Of a stretch of DNA of 64,000 nucleotides, positions 52,917-63,916 are shown one piece after another (the stretch's first letter is position 1; each line of letters starts with the position of its first letter). Position numbers and translations under genes: made by a program. The DNA is from Deltaproteobacteria bacterium (lineage in GTDB: Bacteria > Myxococcota_A > Polyangia > JAAYKL01): NCBI GenBank assembly GCA_030595125.1, contig JAUVDV010000023.1, positions 1-64,000 of the forward strand. The letters are read 5' to 3'. The notes under the pieces were generated by a model, which saw only the letters and a program-made list of their open reading frames with translations, was not told where the DNA came from and made no database searches.

Positions 52917-53747
52917 ATGAAGAAAAGAACAGCTGTTGTATTAGTGTTTCTGCTGCCGTTCATGTTCGGTTTCGGGAAGTGCGGCGAAGAGGCGTTGACC
53001 TCCTCCGAGGCGCTCCAGTCGCTGGAAGAGGTTGTTCTGTCGACCCAGATGACAGTCCTCACGTCGGGGTCGGTGGAGATAGCGACGAACTTCACGATAG
53101 GGCAGGCCGCGCAAGCCGCCGCCGAAGAGTTGGGGGTTTTTATTGAAAACCAGATGCCCTGCGCCGAGATCACCCTGGTAGACGCCACGTTGACCATCGA
53201 GTACGGCGTCCATCCGGGCAACTGTGAATACAACGGCCAGGAGTATTCGGGCAGCCACTCCATCACCGTGGTGTCCGCGTCCGTGGGCAACCTGGTGGTG
53301 GACCACGAGTGGGAGGATCTTTCCAACGGGCGCATCAGCGTCACCGGTGATGCCACGGTGACCTGGAGCTCCGAGGACTCCAGCCGCAATGTTGTTCACG
53401 AGCTGGTCTGGACCCGGATCATCAATGGAAAGGTAATCACGGGTGGGGGCAACCGAACCCAGACCGTTCTGAACGGCAGTTTGTTTAACGGGTTCACCTC
53501 GGACGGGAACCGGTACTGGACTTCGGATCGGGGCGACTGGGATCTCGATATCGACAACGTTGAGATTCGCTGGGAAGATCCGGTTCCCCAATCGGGTACC
53601 TACACGCTGGATACGCCCTTCGACAAATCCGCGTCCCTCTCCTTTGAGCGACTGGACGACGATACGATAGAGGTGACCATCGCCAGCGGCGAAGAGGAGT
53701 TCAGCTTCGAGGTCTCAAAGCTCGGAGTAGTCAGTGATTCCGACTGA
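52917..53747 (+). CDS. Exported protein of unknown function
   Basis: A 276-residue protein; the ATG at 52917 follows GGGAGGT. The N-terminus is a signal peptide (VLVFLLPFMFGFGKCG) in which Cys after GK may be lipidated, although the lipobox is poor. The mature part is beta-rich with repeated polar strands (VTWSSEDSSR, NGRISVTGDATVTW, GTYTLDTPFDKSASLSFE). It resembles many myxobacterial secreted beta-sandwiches but no specific family was recognised. Convergent with the Cys-repeat gene, 2 bases apart. Confidence 0.78.
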   Translation: MKKRTAVVLVFLLPFMFGFGKCGEEALTSSEALQSLEEVVLSTQMTVLTSGSVEIATNFTIGQAAQAAAEELGVFIENQMPCAEITLVDATLTIEYGVHPGNCEYNGQEYSGSHSITVVSASVGNLVVDHEWEDLSNGRISVTGDATVTWSSEDSSRNVVHELVWTRIINGKVITGGGNRTQTVLNGSLFNGFTSDGNRYWTSDRGDWDLDIDNVEIRWEDPVPQSGTYTLDTPFDKSASLSFERLDDDTIEVTIASGEEEFSFEVSKLGVVSDSD

Positions 53748-53749
53748 GA

Positions 53750-55066
53750 TTAGTTTGTTCCTGCGGATGCCTGGGCGCTGGCCTGCACGTTGACGGAGAC
53801 TTTCACGTTCGCCTGAAGGCTGGTCGCCGCGTCGAACGCTCCCTTGAACGGGTTCGCGACGCACGTGGTAAGCCGCGCCGCCTGGTTTGCCGATCCACTG
53901 GTCATGGCCTTGACGCTCCCCTTCACGCCGTTCACGACGGTCTTGATCTGCCCGGACGCCTTGACGAGATTGTTCTTCATCCCGATGGATACTTTCAGGA
54001 TGGCGGGCAGATTCGCCTGGAGCGCGGCCTTCAGCTTGCCGGCTGCCTTCATGTCCTTCGCCCCGACAAAGGTTACCGCCACTCTGGCCGGCACGCACTT
54101 GAGCTTGGCGCTCACCCTGGCATTGCACTCCGCCTCACATTCGGCGGACATCTTCGGGGGTTTGGCCTCGCCCGTACAGTGGGGTGCCTTCATCTCCACG
54201 CTGCAGCCGCCGGTACAGGTTCCCGAGCACCTGGCGGAGCCTTTTATCTTGCACTCACCCTTGCACGAGCCTGTGCACGACCCGTGCGCACCCGCGTGAC
54301 ATTTGCCCTCGCACTTGCCCGTACAGCTCGCCTTGCCGCGTGTGGATGATCCGTCACATTTCCCCTCGCATTCGCCGTCGCACCTTCCGGAGAACCCGGC
54401 CGTGCAGGTGCCCTCGCAGGTGCCGTTACACGACGCGCCCGCGTTCATCTCGCACGACCCAGAGCAATTGGCCTCACACTTGCCCGAGAGCTTTCCGCCC
54501 TCGCACTTGACGTCCACTTTTCCGGGCGTGATGTTCGCATCGCAATCGGCGGCGCACTTTCCCATGACGTCCATGGATGCCGCGCAACGGGGCGGCTGGA
54601 TGCTCAACTTGAACTTCCCGCCTGCCTTTGCCTTCAGCTGCTTGATGGCGTTTGCGGCTGCGTTGCACGCCGACCTGGCGTCGTTGCCCGGGTTTGCCCC
54701 CAGATCCCTGGCAAGACGTCCACATGCGCCCTTGAGATCGGCCTCGACGCTCCTTGAGAGGTTCTTGAGTTCGACGGAGGCCTTCAGCGCAGCCTCCAGC
54801 CTTCCCGCCGCTCTCGCGTCTACGCCGAATTCCTTTGCGAAGTTCACCCTGGAGATGGCGCTCACGCTGGCCAGATTGGGGCAATTCGCCGCAGCGTTGG
54901 CAATGTCCCCGAGGCCCATTCCGCCGCCGGATCCGGATCCCGACGCGTTGCCCTCGCCGCTACCATCCAGGTCCAGGTTCATGCCCCCGCAATAGGGTAA
55001 AACCGCCAATCCCAATCCCGCCAGTACGACCGGCAGGACCAACAACAGTCCGTGTTTGTGCTTCAT
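53750..55066 (-). CDS. Cys-repeat protein with CxxxCxxxC modules, exported
   Basis: A 438-residue exported protein; the ATG at 55066 gives a hydrophobic signal (LLLVLPVVLAGLGLAVLPYCGG) whose Cys may be lipidated. Two helical domains flank a central Cys-rich region (about residues 185-310). In it, about six units of 16-19 residues have C-x3-C-x3-C then 5-8 other residues, e.g. CNGTCEGTC, CDGECEGKC, CTGKCEGKC, CTGSCKGEC, CSGTCTGGC. The flanking helical domains resemble each other (DARAAGRLEAALKASVEL and DMKAAGKLKAALQANL), suggesting an internal duplication. Metal binding or a disulfide rod are both possible. Similar proteins occur in Myxococcota, without known function. Confidence 0.87.
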   Translation of the reverse strand: MKHKHGLLLVLPVVLAGLGLAVLPYCGGMNLDLDGSGEGNASGSGSGGGMGLGDIANAAANCPNLASVSAISRVNFAKEFGVDARAAGRLEAALKASVELKNLSRSVEADLKGACGRLARDLGANPGNDARSACNAAANAIKQLKAKAGGKFKLSIQPPRCAASMDVMGKCAADCDANITPGKVDVKCEGGKLSGKCEANCSGSCEMNAGASCNGTCEGTCTAGFSGRCDGECEGKCDGSSTRGKASCTGKCEGKCHAGAHGSCTGSCKGECKIKGSARCSGTCTGGCSVEMKAPHCTGEAKPPKMSAECEAECNARVSAKLKCVPARVAVTFVGAKDMKAAGKLKAALQANLPAILKVSIGMKNNLVKASGQIKTVVNGVKGSVKAMTSGSANQAARLTTCVANPFKGAFDAATSLQANVKVSVNVQASAQASAGTN

Positions 55067-55158
55067 GGGTTTATCCTTTCCCCAAAACCTTTTATTTTGA
55101 TTGTGATAGTATCCCCGATGATGCTTGTCCAACATTGTTTTTTCGCAAGGAGCTTGTC

Positions 55159-55347
55159 ATGGGCATAATCGATGCTCTCAAAAAAGCGATTGGTGTTGAC
55201 GATCCGGAGCAGCCGTCCGAGAAGCTCCGTCGGAACGATCCCTGCTGGTGCGGAAGTGGAAAGAAGTACAAGCGGTGCCACATGGAGTCCGATGAGAGAA
55301 GGTACTCGGCAGCACGGGCCGCAAAGGTCTGCAAGGGACCCACCTGA
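55159..55347 (+). CDS. Small SEC-C motif protein
   Basis: A 62-residue protein: ATG at 55159 with AAGGAG upstream. The zinc-binding SEC-C motif is C29, C31, C40, H41 in RNDPCWCGSGKKYKRCH, as at the C-terminus of SecA and in many small stand-alone proteins. No SecA domain is present. SEC-C can bind SecB, ribosome or other proteins. It precedes hutU by 39 bases. Confidence 0.85.
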   Translation: MGIIDALKKAIGVDDPEQPSEKLRRNDPCWCGSGKKYKRCHMESDERRYSAARAAKVCKGPT

Positions 55348-55386
55348 GGGGTCTAGCGGGACGAGTTTCGTCCAGGGAGTTGGCAG

Positions 55387-57414
<2,028 letters not shown>

Positions 57415-57430
57415 GCTGAATCTTCTTTTT

Positions 57431-58255
57431 TTACTTCCACCCCACCAGATAGGCGATCCAGGCTTCGGTGTTGACAGTGCTTTTTAAGGGGCGGATCACG
57501 TCATCCTGATCGTCCCACCATGTTTCCACCTTTGCGAACCCGGCGTCGACCATGGCGTCCCGGAGCTCCGGCAGAGACCAGAGACGCCAATCGTAGCTGA
57601 ACGCCCTCTCCATCCTGGTGCCGTCGTGAAAGTGAAAATGTATATGGCAAACAGTGCGGTTATTGATGGGATCGAACGACTCCTGCTCCCACACGTACTT
57701 GAAATCTCCCATGTCTCTTTGCGCCTCGAGCATGAACTGAGCGTCCGGCCCCCCGTGGAGGTCGAGGAGAAGGAAGCCGTCGTCGCAAAGGGCCGCACGG
57801 GCCGATTTCAGGTAGGCCACGAGCTGTGTTCGATCATGGAACTCGCTGTACGAAAAGTTCAGCGCGGCGATGACATCGAAGTCGGAGCCCGTGCTCCCTT
57901 TGACGTCTTTTACCACCAGTTCCACGCGCGCGGCGTCGTTGTCGAGCGTCTCGATGTTGTGTTTCGCTCCCCAGTCGAGGGTGGATCGGTCGATGTCCAC
58001 ACCCACCGCAGTACGCGCGGGGTCGCTACGGACCCAGTCGGCGCAAATGATGGCCGTGCCACAGAAATCCTCCCGCAACTTGAGCGCAGTTCCGTCGCGT
58101 CTGGTTTTGATAACGTTGTCGATGAGATCTATCGTGGTTTTTGAGTCCTGAACCGAGATCTGGTAGAGGTCGTGTCGATCGGCGGTCGGCGCGCTAAACC
58201 GGGGCTCCACCTGTCTGGGAACAAAATTCTTTTTCTTTAGTTTTTTTCTACTCAT
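57431..58255 (-). CDS. Class I SAM-dependent methyltransferase
   Basis: A 274-residue methyltransferase: start at 58255 (MSRKKLKKK), 8 bases overlapping the upstream rarA end. Motifs: FCGTAIICADWVR (motif I in place of the usual E/D-x-G-x-G), VGVDIDRSTLDWG (motif II, acidic), FDVIAALNFSYSEF (motif IV), LLLDLHGG. This matches a group with an LREDFCGTA signature, common in bacteria, substrate not known. Basic N-terminus may contact nucleic acid. Coupled to rarA by overlap. Confidence 0.88.
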   Translation of the reverse strand: MSRKKLKKKNFVPRQVEPRFSAPTADRHDLYQISVQDSKTTIDLIDNVIKTRRDGTALKLREDFCGTAIICADWVRSDPARTAVGVDIDRSTLDWGAKHNIETLDNDAARVELVVKDVKGSTGSDFDVIAALNFSYSEFHDRTQLVAYLKSARAALCDDGFLLLDLHGGPDAQFMLEAQRDMGDFKYVWEQESFDPINNRTVCHIHFHFHDGTRMERAFSYDWRLWSLPELRDAMVDAGFAKVETWWDDQDDVIRPLKSTVNTEAWIAYLVGWK

Positions 58256-59585
58256 CGCTGTTCTCATGTTTGATCCGAAGCTCACGAAGTCGGGCGGCGA
58301 TCCTGGTTTCGACGCCGCTGTCGCGAGGTTCGTAATAGCGTTTGCCGGCGAGCTCGTCCGGCAGATAGGTCTCCCCGGGCGCGTGCCCGTCCTCGTCGTG
58401 CGGATAGCGGTATTCCCGACCATAGCCCCACTCTTTCATGTGTGATGTCGGGGCATTTCTGAGCTTGAGAGGCACCTGCAATGGTCCGTGCTCGCGGATG
58501 TCGCCGCGAGGACCGGAGATGGCGTTTACCTGGGCGTTGGATTTCGCGGCACAGGCGAGGTACGTGCAAGCCTGGGCGAGGGGGTAGGCGCCCTCGGGCA
58601 TTCCCACCCGCTGGTACGCGGCGTCTGCAGCCATGATCACCTGCAGGGCGTGGGGGTCGGCGTTGCCGATGTCCTCGGAGGCGAATATGATCATGCGCCG
58701 CAGGACGAAGAGAGGGTCTTCCCCCGCGTCGATCATGCGAAACATCCAGTAGAGCGCGGCGTCCGGATCGGAGCCCCTCAGGCTTTTAATGAAGGCCGAG
58801 ATTACGTTGTAGTGCTCCTCGCCGGCCTTGTCGTAGAGGAGCGCTTTTGACTGGGCCGCCTCCTGCGCGCAGGCCATATCAACCACAAACGGCTTTTCAC
58901 CATCCATTGCGTGCCGGACCGACAGATCGAGCGTTGCCAGCGCGTGTCTGGCGTCTCCGCGAGCGCCGGCCGCCATGAAATCGAGCGCGTCGTCTGCGAC
59001 TTCCACGTTTGCCAGGGCCAACCCGCGATCAGAGTCGCCCAGAGCGCGCTTGAGGATTTTTTTGAGCGCCTCCGTGTCCAGGGGTTCGAGGGTCAGCACC
59101 TTGCAACGGGACAGGAGCGCGGAGATCACCGAGAACGACGGGTTTTCCGTGGTGGCTCCTATCAGCGTGACCACACCCTTCTCCACGCTGGGAAGAAGCG
59201 CGTCCTGCTGGGCCTTGTTGAACCGGTGTATCTCGTCGATGAAGAGGATGGTTCGCTTTCGAAAGGCGCGGCGTTGCTCGCTCGCGTCCTTGATCAGCGC
59301 GCGCACTTCCTTGACGGTGCCGCCCACCGCAGACAGGGAGACGAACGTTGCACCGGTATGGTTGGCCAGCACCCGGGAGAGGGTGGTCTTGCCCGTGCCG
59401 GGAGGCCCCCAGAGGATGAGGGAGGGGACACGATCGGCCATGATGGCCCGCTCGAGAAATCGCCCCTTGCCGAGGATGTGCTCCTGGCCCTCGAACTGGT
59501 CCAGGGAGTTCGGCCGCATCCTGTCTGCGAGGGGGGTTAGGGTGTGGTCGCCGTCCACGGCTCTGGAAAAAAGATCCTCTGTCAT
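58248..59585 (-). CDS. rarA: Replication-associated recombination protein A (RarA/MgsA)
   Basis: A 445-residue AAA+ ATPase related to clamp loaders, acting at stalled forks. N-terminal PLADRMRPNSLDQFEGQEH; Walker A GPPGTGKTT, Walker B TILFIDEIHRFNKAQQDALL, sensor 1 LIGATTENPSF, and the C-terminal tetramerisation domain with SAFIKSLRGSDPDAALYWMFRMI and YPHDEDGH near the end. The ATG at 59585 fits family length; a longer start is not conserved. rpmB lies 63 bases upstream. Confidence 0.96.
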   Translation of the reverse strand: MTEDLFSRAVDGDHTLTPLADRMRPNSLDQFEGQEHILGKGRFLERAIMADRVPSLILWGPPGTGKTTLSRVLANHTGATFVSLSAVGGTVKEVRALIKDASEQRRAFRKRTILFIDEIHRFNKAQQDALLPSVEKGVVTLIGATTENPSFSVISALLSRCKVLTLEPLDTEALKKILKRALGDSDRGLALANVEVADDALDFMAAGARGDARHALATLDLSVRHAMDGEKPFVVDMACAQEAAQSKALLYDKAGEEHYNVISAFIKSLRGSDPDAALYWMFRMIDAGEDPLFVLRRMIIFASEDIGNADPHALQVIMAADAAYQRVGMPEGAYPLAQACTYLACAAKSNAQVNAISGPRGDIREHGPLQVPLKLRNAPTSHMKEWGYGREYRYPHDEDGHAPGETYLPDELAGKRYYEPRDSGVETRIAARLRELRIKHENSDE

Positions 59586-59603
59586 CGGGGCATTGTACAG
59601 TAG

Positions 59604-59623
59604 GGGCGACGCCCGCGTCGCCC
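59604..59623. repeat. Short inverted repeat (REP-like) between rpmB and rarA
   Basis: GGGCGACG and CGTCGCCC are exact complements separated by four bases, with flanking GTAGG on one side. No T-run follows, so it is not an intrinsic terminator. It resembles dispersed palindromic elements found in many genomes, but only one copy was seen here. Confidence 0.55.
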
Positions 59624-59648
59624 TGATCTCGTCATCCAAGGTCTGAAA

Positions 59649-59843
59649 CTAGTTGGGGCGCTTCTCGATCTTGCCGGAACGCAGGCAGCGTGTGCAGATG
59701 CGGACGCGCTTGTGAGTTCCGTTGACGACGGCCCTCACCTTCTGGAGGTTTGGCTTGGAGACCCGTCTGGTCCTGCGATTCGAGTGGCTTACCCTGTTTC
59801 CCGACATGGGACTCTTGCCGCATATTTCACATTTGCTTGACAT
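59649..59843 (-). CDS. rpmB: 50S ribosomal protein bL28, zinc-binding form
   Basis: A 64-residue bL28 starting at 59843 ([10 protein letters not shown]). It has the CxxC pairs C5/C8 and C50/C53 of the zinc-binding (C+) type and family segments [14 protein letters not shown] and [11 protein letters not shown]-like [14 protein letters not shown]. Zinc-type L28 is replaced by a Cys-less paralogue in some bacteria under zinc limitation. rpmG, often its neighbour, is absent here. Confidence 0.96.
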   Translation of the reverse strand: MSSKCEICGKSPMSGNRVSHSNRRTRRVSKPNLQKVRAVVNGTHKRVRICTRCLRSGKIEKRPN

Positions 59844-59940
59844 TGTTTTTTCCTTGTACCGATTCGAGCGGACGGTTCGTAGCATTATTGTCGTATCTGA
59901 GCAAGGGATTTACTGGGATTTGTGTTCACTTTGGATGGGT

Positions 59941-62376
59941 CTACTCGGGGCCGGGAATGCAGAACACGTCGGGGATCAGGGCGCTATTGTTACCCTCGAC
60001 ACATTCGGTGTTCTCCCCCGAGCCGGTGCCGTCGTCGTCCGCTATGGCCGTGACGTCTACCGCGTTTGCCGCCGAGATCGGCGGGGAATCCCATGTACAG
60101 TTGAGTATTTCGCAGTCTCCGGGTGGAATTATTGCAGCTGTATCGGAGAGGCACACGAGGGCAGGGCTATCGTAGAACGCCACCGGTACGCCGGCGCCCA
60201 CGGACTGAGTGCCCCGGTTGCAGACCTCGACCTGCAGGATTGCATGACCTTCCGAGTTGCAAGTGAACTGACCGTCTTGCGCGGTCATGTCCGGGGAGGA
60301 GAAGGGCGTGGCGTCCCCCTGTACGTTTTGTCTAAAGTGGTTCATATCGCTCACGAGCCAGTTCTGGTTCCAGCTGGAGGTTGGAAGGACGGTTCCGTCC
60401 TCCTCGATATGCGTCACCGAGTATGCGTGCTGGCTCCAGATGGTGCGAGAGCCGACCCATCGATCCGCCACGTCGGAATAGACCCTGATCCCGTTGTACG
60501 ATCCGAGCCACTCGGCACGGCACGTATCGCCGGTGCCCGGTGTTGTCGTCGGCGGCGGGGCGCAGACGAACCCGGTGCCGGCGCCGCCACAATCTGCATC
60601 CGATGCGCAGCGACAGTAGCTCATGTCGCAGTTGCCGCTGATGCAGTCGGCGTTTGTGTCGCAGCGTAGCCCCTTGAATAACGGATCCATGGGGTTGCCA
60701 AGGGGGCTCGTCGGATACGTCAAGGTGCCCATGGTCGTGGGTACGGTGCCGCAATTCATATTGGAGGGCACGATCAGCTCTGCGTTGAAGTCGCCGTCCA
60801 CGTCGGCAACAATCGGGTTCTCGTTCCAGGTGCAGGACGAGTGATACTGGCTGAAGACCACCTCGCCTGTCTGCCCGTCGTATACCCGGGTAAATGCTTC
60901 GTCTGCGTAAATGGCCTCAACGCGCCCGTCGCCCTCGAAATCAAACAGGGACGAACCTGTCCTGTTGGAGGAATGATCCTGCGATGGTTGCCACCAAAGT
61001 ACTCCGTTTGTGTTCAGAGATCCGCAGAAGACCATGTCCGGAAGGCCCGTGCAGTCGGGGTCGAATACAGCGATGGAGTCGGATCCCGAGCACGATACCT
61101 CGGCCAGGCCGTCGCCGTCGAAATCGCCGACTGTCGGCGGACCGCCCCCCTGCCCGGACGGCATGTTCACCGGTCCAAAAATCAGGCGACCGTCCATGGT
61201 GGTTATTCTTACCGAGGGCGCCGTGACGACGACTATCTCCGCGATCCCGTCCAGCGTCATGCGGTCGTCCTGTGTCGGATCGGCGCCGTACGTACCGAAG
61301 TCGGCAATTGCGATGTATCCCATCGTGCCGCCGCTCCATACCTCCTGCCAGGATTGGCTCGTGGTGTCGAAACGATACAGCTCCGCACCGGTGGCCATCT
61401 CTACCGACGGATTGCCGAGAGTGTCGAGTTCGCCGTCCAGATCGCCGACCACCGGGTAACCGGCGCCGGAGTACATGTGTCCCGTCAGGCCCAACCCGTC
61501 ATCCAGAACATTACAGTCGGCGTCGTAAATGATGCCGCCGGACATGATCTCGGGTGAGCCGTCATCGTCCAGATCGAATACGGACGGCGCGGACCAACCG
61601 CTCGATTGTGCGGCGAAGCTCAGGGAGCCCTGGCAATGAACCTCAAAGGCGTCCAGGGTATCGTTGTATCGATAGGCTATAATTCCACCGTACCCGGTAT
61701 GGGCGATGATCTCGGCGTGTCCGTCCAGATCCAGATCGGCGATCGCCGGTGAGTTGCATCCGTTCAACTGGCTGCCCACGTTGTACTGAAGACTGCAGGT
61801 GCTGCCGTCGAGCACCCGGATCACGCCGTGAGAACCGAGGTAAAAGCCGGCCGACCCGTCATCGCCGTCATAGGTCATCACGATGATGGACGGGCTTATT
61901 GTGCTCGGGTCATCGTCGAAATCAAAGTCCACTACCATCGGGGTGCTGAGAATCCTGACGTGATCGGGGTATGGATCGGCAGTCGGTGGAACGGTGAACT
62001 CACATTGTATACCCGGCTGGAACAGGCCTGCGATAGACATCTGGGTGCAATCCGTGTCGAACTCGCCTTCGCCCCAGGGAACACAGGTTCCTTCGTCGCA
62101 GTAACTGTCTTCCTGGCATTCCTGGTTGTCCACGCAATCGCCCTGATCGGGGATGCATTCACCCTCGTGACAGATCTCGTCATCCTCGCAACAGACATCT
62201 CCACACCAGCCCTCGGGACAGTCCTCTGTGCTTGTGTCCGTATCCCCATCCGTATCCCCATCCGTGTCCGAGTCGCTGTCGGTATCGTTTCCGCCGTCCA
62301 GGGATGATATTGGCGCCGTTCCTCCGCTCTCACAGGCCCAGAGCCCCAGCGCCGAAACAATCAGGATCCATCTCAT
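59941..62376 (-). CDS. Large lipoprotein with FG-GAP/VCBS-type propeller
   Basis: An 811-residue lipoprotein; start 62376 with GAGGAGG and lipobox LWACE. After a short Asp-Thr/Asp-Ser/Asp-Gly linker (residues about 30-50) comes a Cys-rich stretch (CPEGWCGDVCCEDDEIC) and then a long region with FG-GAP/VCBS-like D-x-D-x-DG motifs (e.g. VVDFDFDDD, IADLDLDGHAEI, VFDLDDDGSPEI, VGDFDGDGLAEV, LFDFEGDGRVEA, VADVDGDFNAEL), forming a calcium-binding beta-propeller. A second Cys-rich part and a beta-sandwich (VEVCNRGTQSVGAGV) end the protein. Surface adhesion or polysaccharide binding is typical of this fold. An adjoining upstream gene also encodes a repeat lipoprotein. Confidence 0.9.
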   Translation of the reverse strand: MRWILIVSALGLWACESGGTAPISSLDGGNDTDSDSDTDGDTDGDTDTSTEDCPEGWCGDVCCEDDEICHEGECIPDQGDCVDNQECQEDSYCDEGTCVPWGEGEFDTDCTQMSIAGLFQPGIQCEFTVPPTADPYPDHVRILSTPMVVDFDFDDDPSTISPSIIVMTYDGDDGSAGFYLGSHGVIRVLDGSTCSLQYNVGSQLNGCNSPAIADLDLDGHAEIIAHTGYGGIIAYRYNDTLDAFEVHCQGSLSFAAQSSGWSAPSVFDLDDDGSPEIMSGGIIYDADCNVLDDGLGLTGHMYSGAGYPVVGDLDGELDTLGNPSVEMATGAELYRFDTTSQSWQEVWSGGTMGYIAIADFGTYGADPTQDDRMTLDGIAEIVVVTAPSVRITTMDGRLIFGPVNMPSGQGGGPPTVGDFDGDGLAEVSCSGSDSIAVFDPDCTGLPDMVFCGSLNTNGVLWWQPSQDHSSNRTGSSLFDFEGDGRVEAIYADEAFTRVYDGQTGEVVFSQYHSSCTWNENPIVADVDGDFNAELIVPSNMNCGTVPTTMGTLTYPTSPLGNPMDPLFKGLRCDTNADCISGNCDMSYCRCASDADCGGAGTGFVCAPPPTTTPGTGDTCRAEWLGSYNGIRVYSDVADRWVGSRTIWSQHAYSVTHIEEDGTVLPTSSWNQNWLVSDMNHFRQNVQGDATPFSSPDMTAQDGQFTCNSEGHAILQVEVCNRGTQSVGAGVPVAFYDSPALVCLSDTAAIIPPGDCEILNCTWDSPPISAANAVDVTAIADDDGTGSGENTECVEGNNSALIPDVFCIPGPE

Positions 62377-62404
62377 TAGAACTCCTCCTCGCGCAATCCG
62401 GACC

Positions 62405-63916
62405 CTATGGTCCCGGAAGCAGTCGATAACGTACCGATGAGCCCGAGTCATCCGGAGAGGAGCCGCTGTTGTCCTCCCAGGCCGAAAAGAACCACTCCTC
62501 CACGCTGCAGATCTCGGGAGTGATCTGGGCATCCATGAATGTCGTATTGATCTGGAAATCATCACCCTCTGATGTGAGGTCGGTAGTGAGCGGATCGGCG
62601 TCGGCCGAGAACACGCGGCCCATGATTCCTGAACCGGATCCGTCAGAAGCGCTCCAGTCCTGCCAGCTCACGGCGAACCGCCCGTCCGGCATATCGGTCG
62701 GAACGGGAAGCTGCTGACCCTCTGACATTGTGGTGTTGATCTGGAAGTCCTCGTCGGAGGACGTGATGGCGTTTTCTCTTCCGGCGCCCTCTTCGTCCAG
62801 CAATCGCCCTCTTATTCCATAGTAATAGACATCCTCGGTCAGGCTGTTGTCGGTCCAGACCACGACCGCACCCAGTCCGGGCTGAACGGCTATCCGCGGT
62901 GTGGCCTGCATTCCCGTGATGGTTGTGTTTATCAGGAAATCGTCTCCCGGACCGATGACGCCGCCGTCCTCATCGAGCAGAACACCGACCACTCCGTACC
63001 CGTCAGTGTCCAGGTCACCCGATGCGTCGGCCCAGACCACCAGGTATCGATCTCCGAGCCAGGCGACGTCCGGCTGGAATTGATTGGAGGTGGTGTGCAT
63101 GTTGATCTGAAAGGCGTTGTCGTCAGCGGTCTGCGAGTTTACGCGTGGTGTCGCGTCTGCGTCGAACAGCCTGCCCTTGATCCCGTAGCCGTCAACATCA
63201 GCGCCACCGGCGTTGTTGTCGACCCAGACTGCGAGAAATCCTCCGCTGTCATCGACTGCGACTGCGGGGTTCTGCTGGTCATCTTCCTGAATCGAGCTGA
63301 GGCAGAAATCGTCCTCCTGATCTGATTGTGACGGATCCAGCAGGCGACCTCGAACATCGAGGGAGTTGACGGTGTCCTGCCCGTCGTCGGTCCACACTAC
63401 GATAATGGTTTCGTCAGGCCGAAGCGCGACCCGGGGACGGGACTGGTTGCCTTGCGTGGTCGTGTTGACGGCGAATTCCTCATCGTCGCCGCCGAACGCG
63501 TTGACCGGCATTCCATCCGCGCCGAAAACACGCATGCGCACGCCGGCTCCGTTCTCCTCGGTTCCGCTCCAGTCCGAGAACGCGAGGAACACACGATCTG
63601 TGCTGCAGGTCAGGCTCGGTTCGCGCTGGTCACCATCGTACACGGTGTTCGCGACGTAATCCCAGTCGTCATTCAATGTGCAAGTGGAGTTGCAGCCGTC
63701 CCCGGAGATCAGGTTCCCATCGTCGCAGACCTCGTCGCCCTCGGTTACGTTGTTTCCGCATTCCGACGGATCCGACTCGCTATCGGTGTCGGAATCGGAG
63801 TCGGAGTCGGTGCCGCTGTCCTTGTCTCCGAGTTCGGGCGATGCTGTTTTGCAACTCGACAACATGACTATCGTCATCAATGCAAAAATTAACCTGCAAA
63901 TTCGTTTCATGGTCAC
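62405..63916 (-). CDS. Lipoprotein with DUF4215-like Cys motif and propeller repeats
   Basis: I use GTG at 63916 (GGAGG 7 bases upstream) but ATG at 63910 is also possible. The signal ends in lipobox LSSC; an Asp-Ser/Asp-Thr linker follows. A Myxococcus-type Cys motif, CGNNVTEGDEVCDDGN...GDGC, occupies about residues 48-80. The rest contains about six repeats of about 60 residues, each with DDxF-x-INTT, a variable part, then VVW-x-D/N (e.g. DDFLINTT, VVVWTDNS; EDFQINTT, AVSWQDWS), and D-GYGI-x-GRL linkers. This is a seven- or six-bladed propeller-like array. Probably cell-surface. It precedes the FG-GAP lipoprotein by 28 bases on the same strand. Confidence 0.9.
   Translation of the reverse strand: MTMKRICRLIFALMTIVMLSSCKTASPELGDKDSGTDSDSDSDTDSESDPSECGNNVTEGDEVCDDGNLISGDGCNSTCTLNDDWDYVANTVYDGDQREPSLTCSTDRVFLAFSDWSGTEENGAGVRMRVFGADGMPVNAFGGDDEEFAVNTTTQGNQSRPRVALRPDETIIVVWTDDGQDTVNSLDVRGRLLDPSQSDQEDDFCLSSIQEDDQQNPAVAVDDSGGFLAVWVDNNAGGADVDGYGIKGRLFDADATPRVNSQTADDNAFQINMHTTSNQFQPDVAWLGDRYLVVWADASGDLDTDGYGVVGVLLDEDGGVIGPGDDFLINTTITGMQATPRIAVQPGLGAVVVWTDNSLTEDVYYYGIRGRLLDEEGAGRENAITSSDEDFQINTTMSEGQQLPVPTDMPDGRFAVSWQDWSASDGSGSGIMGRVFSADADPLTTDLTSEGDDFQINTTFMDAQITPEICSVEEWFFSAWEDNSGSSPDDSGSSVRYRLLPGP

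Noticed and set aside
53844-54995. Two plus-strand frames across the Cys-repeat gene
   Set aside because: Shadows created by repeated TGC/GGC codons of the minus-strand gene.
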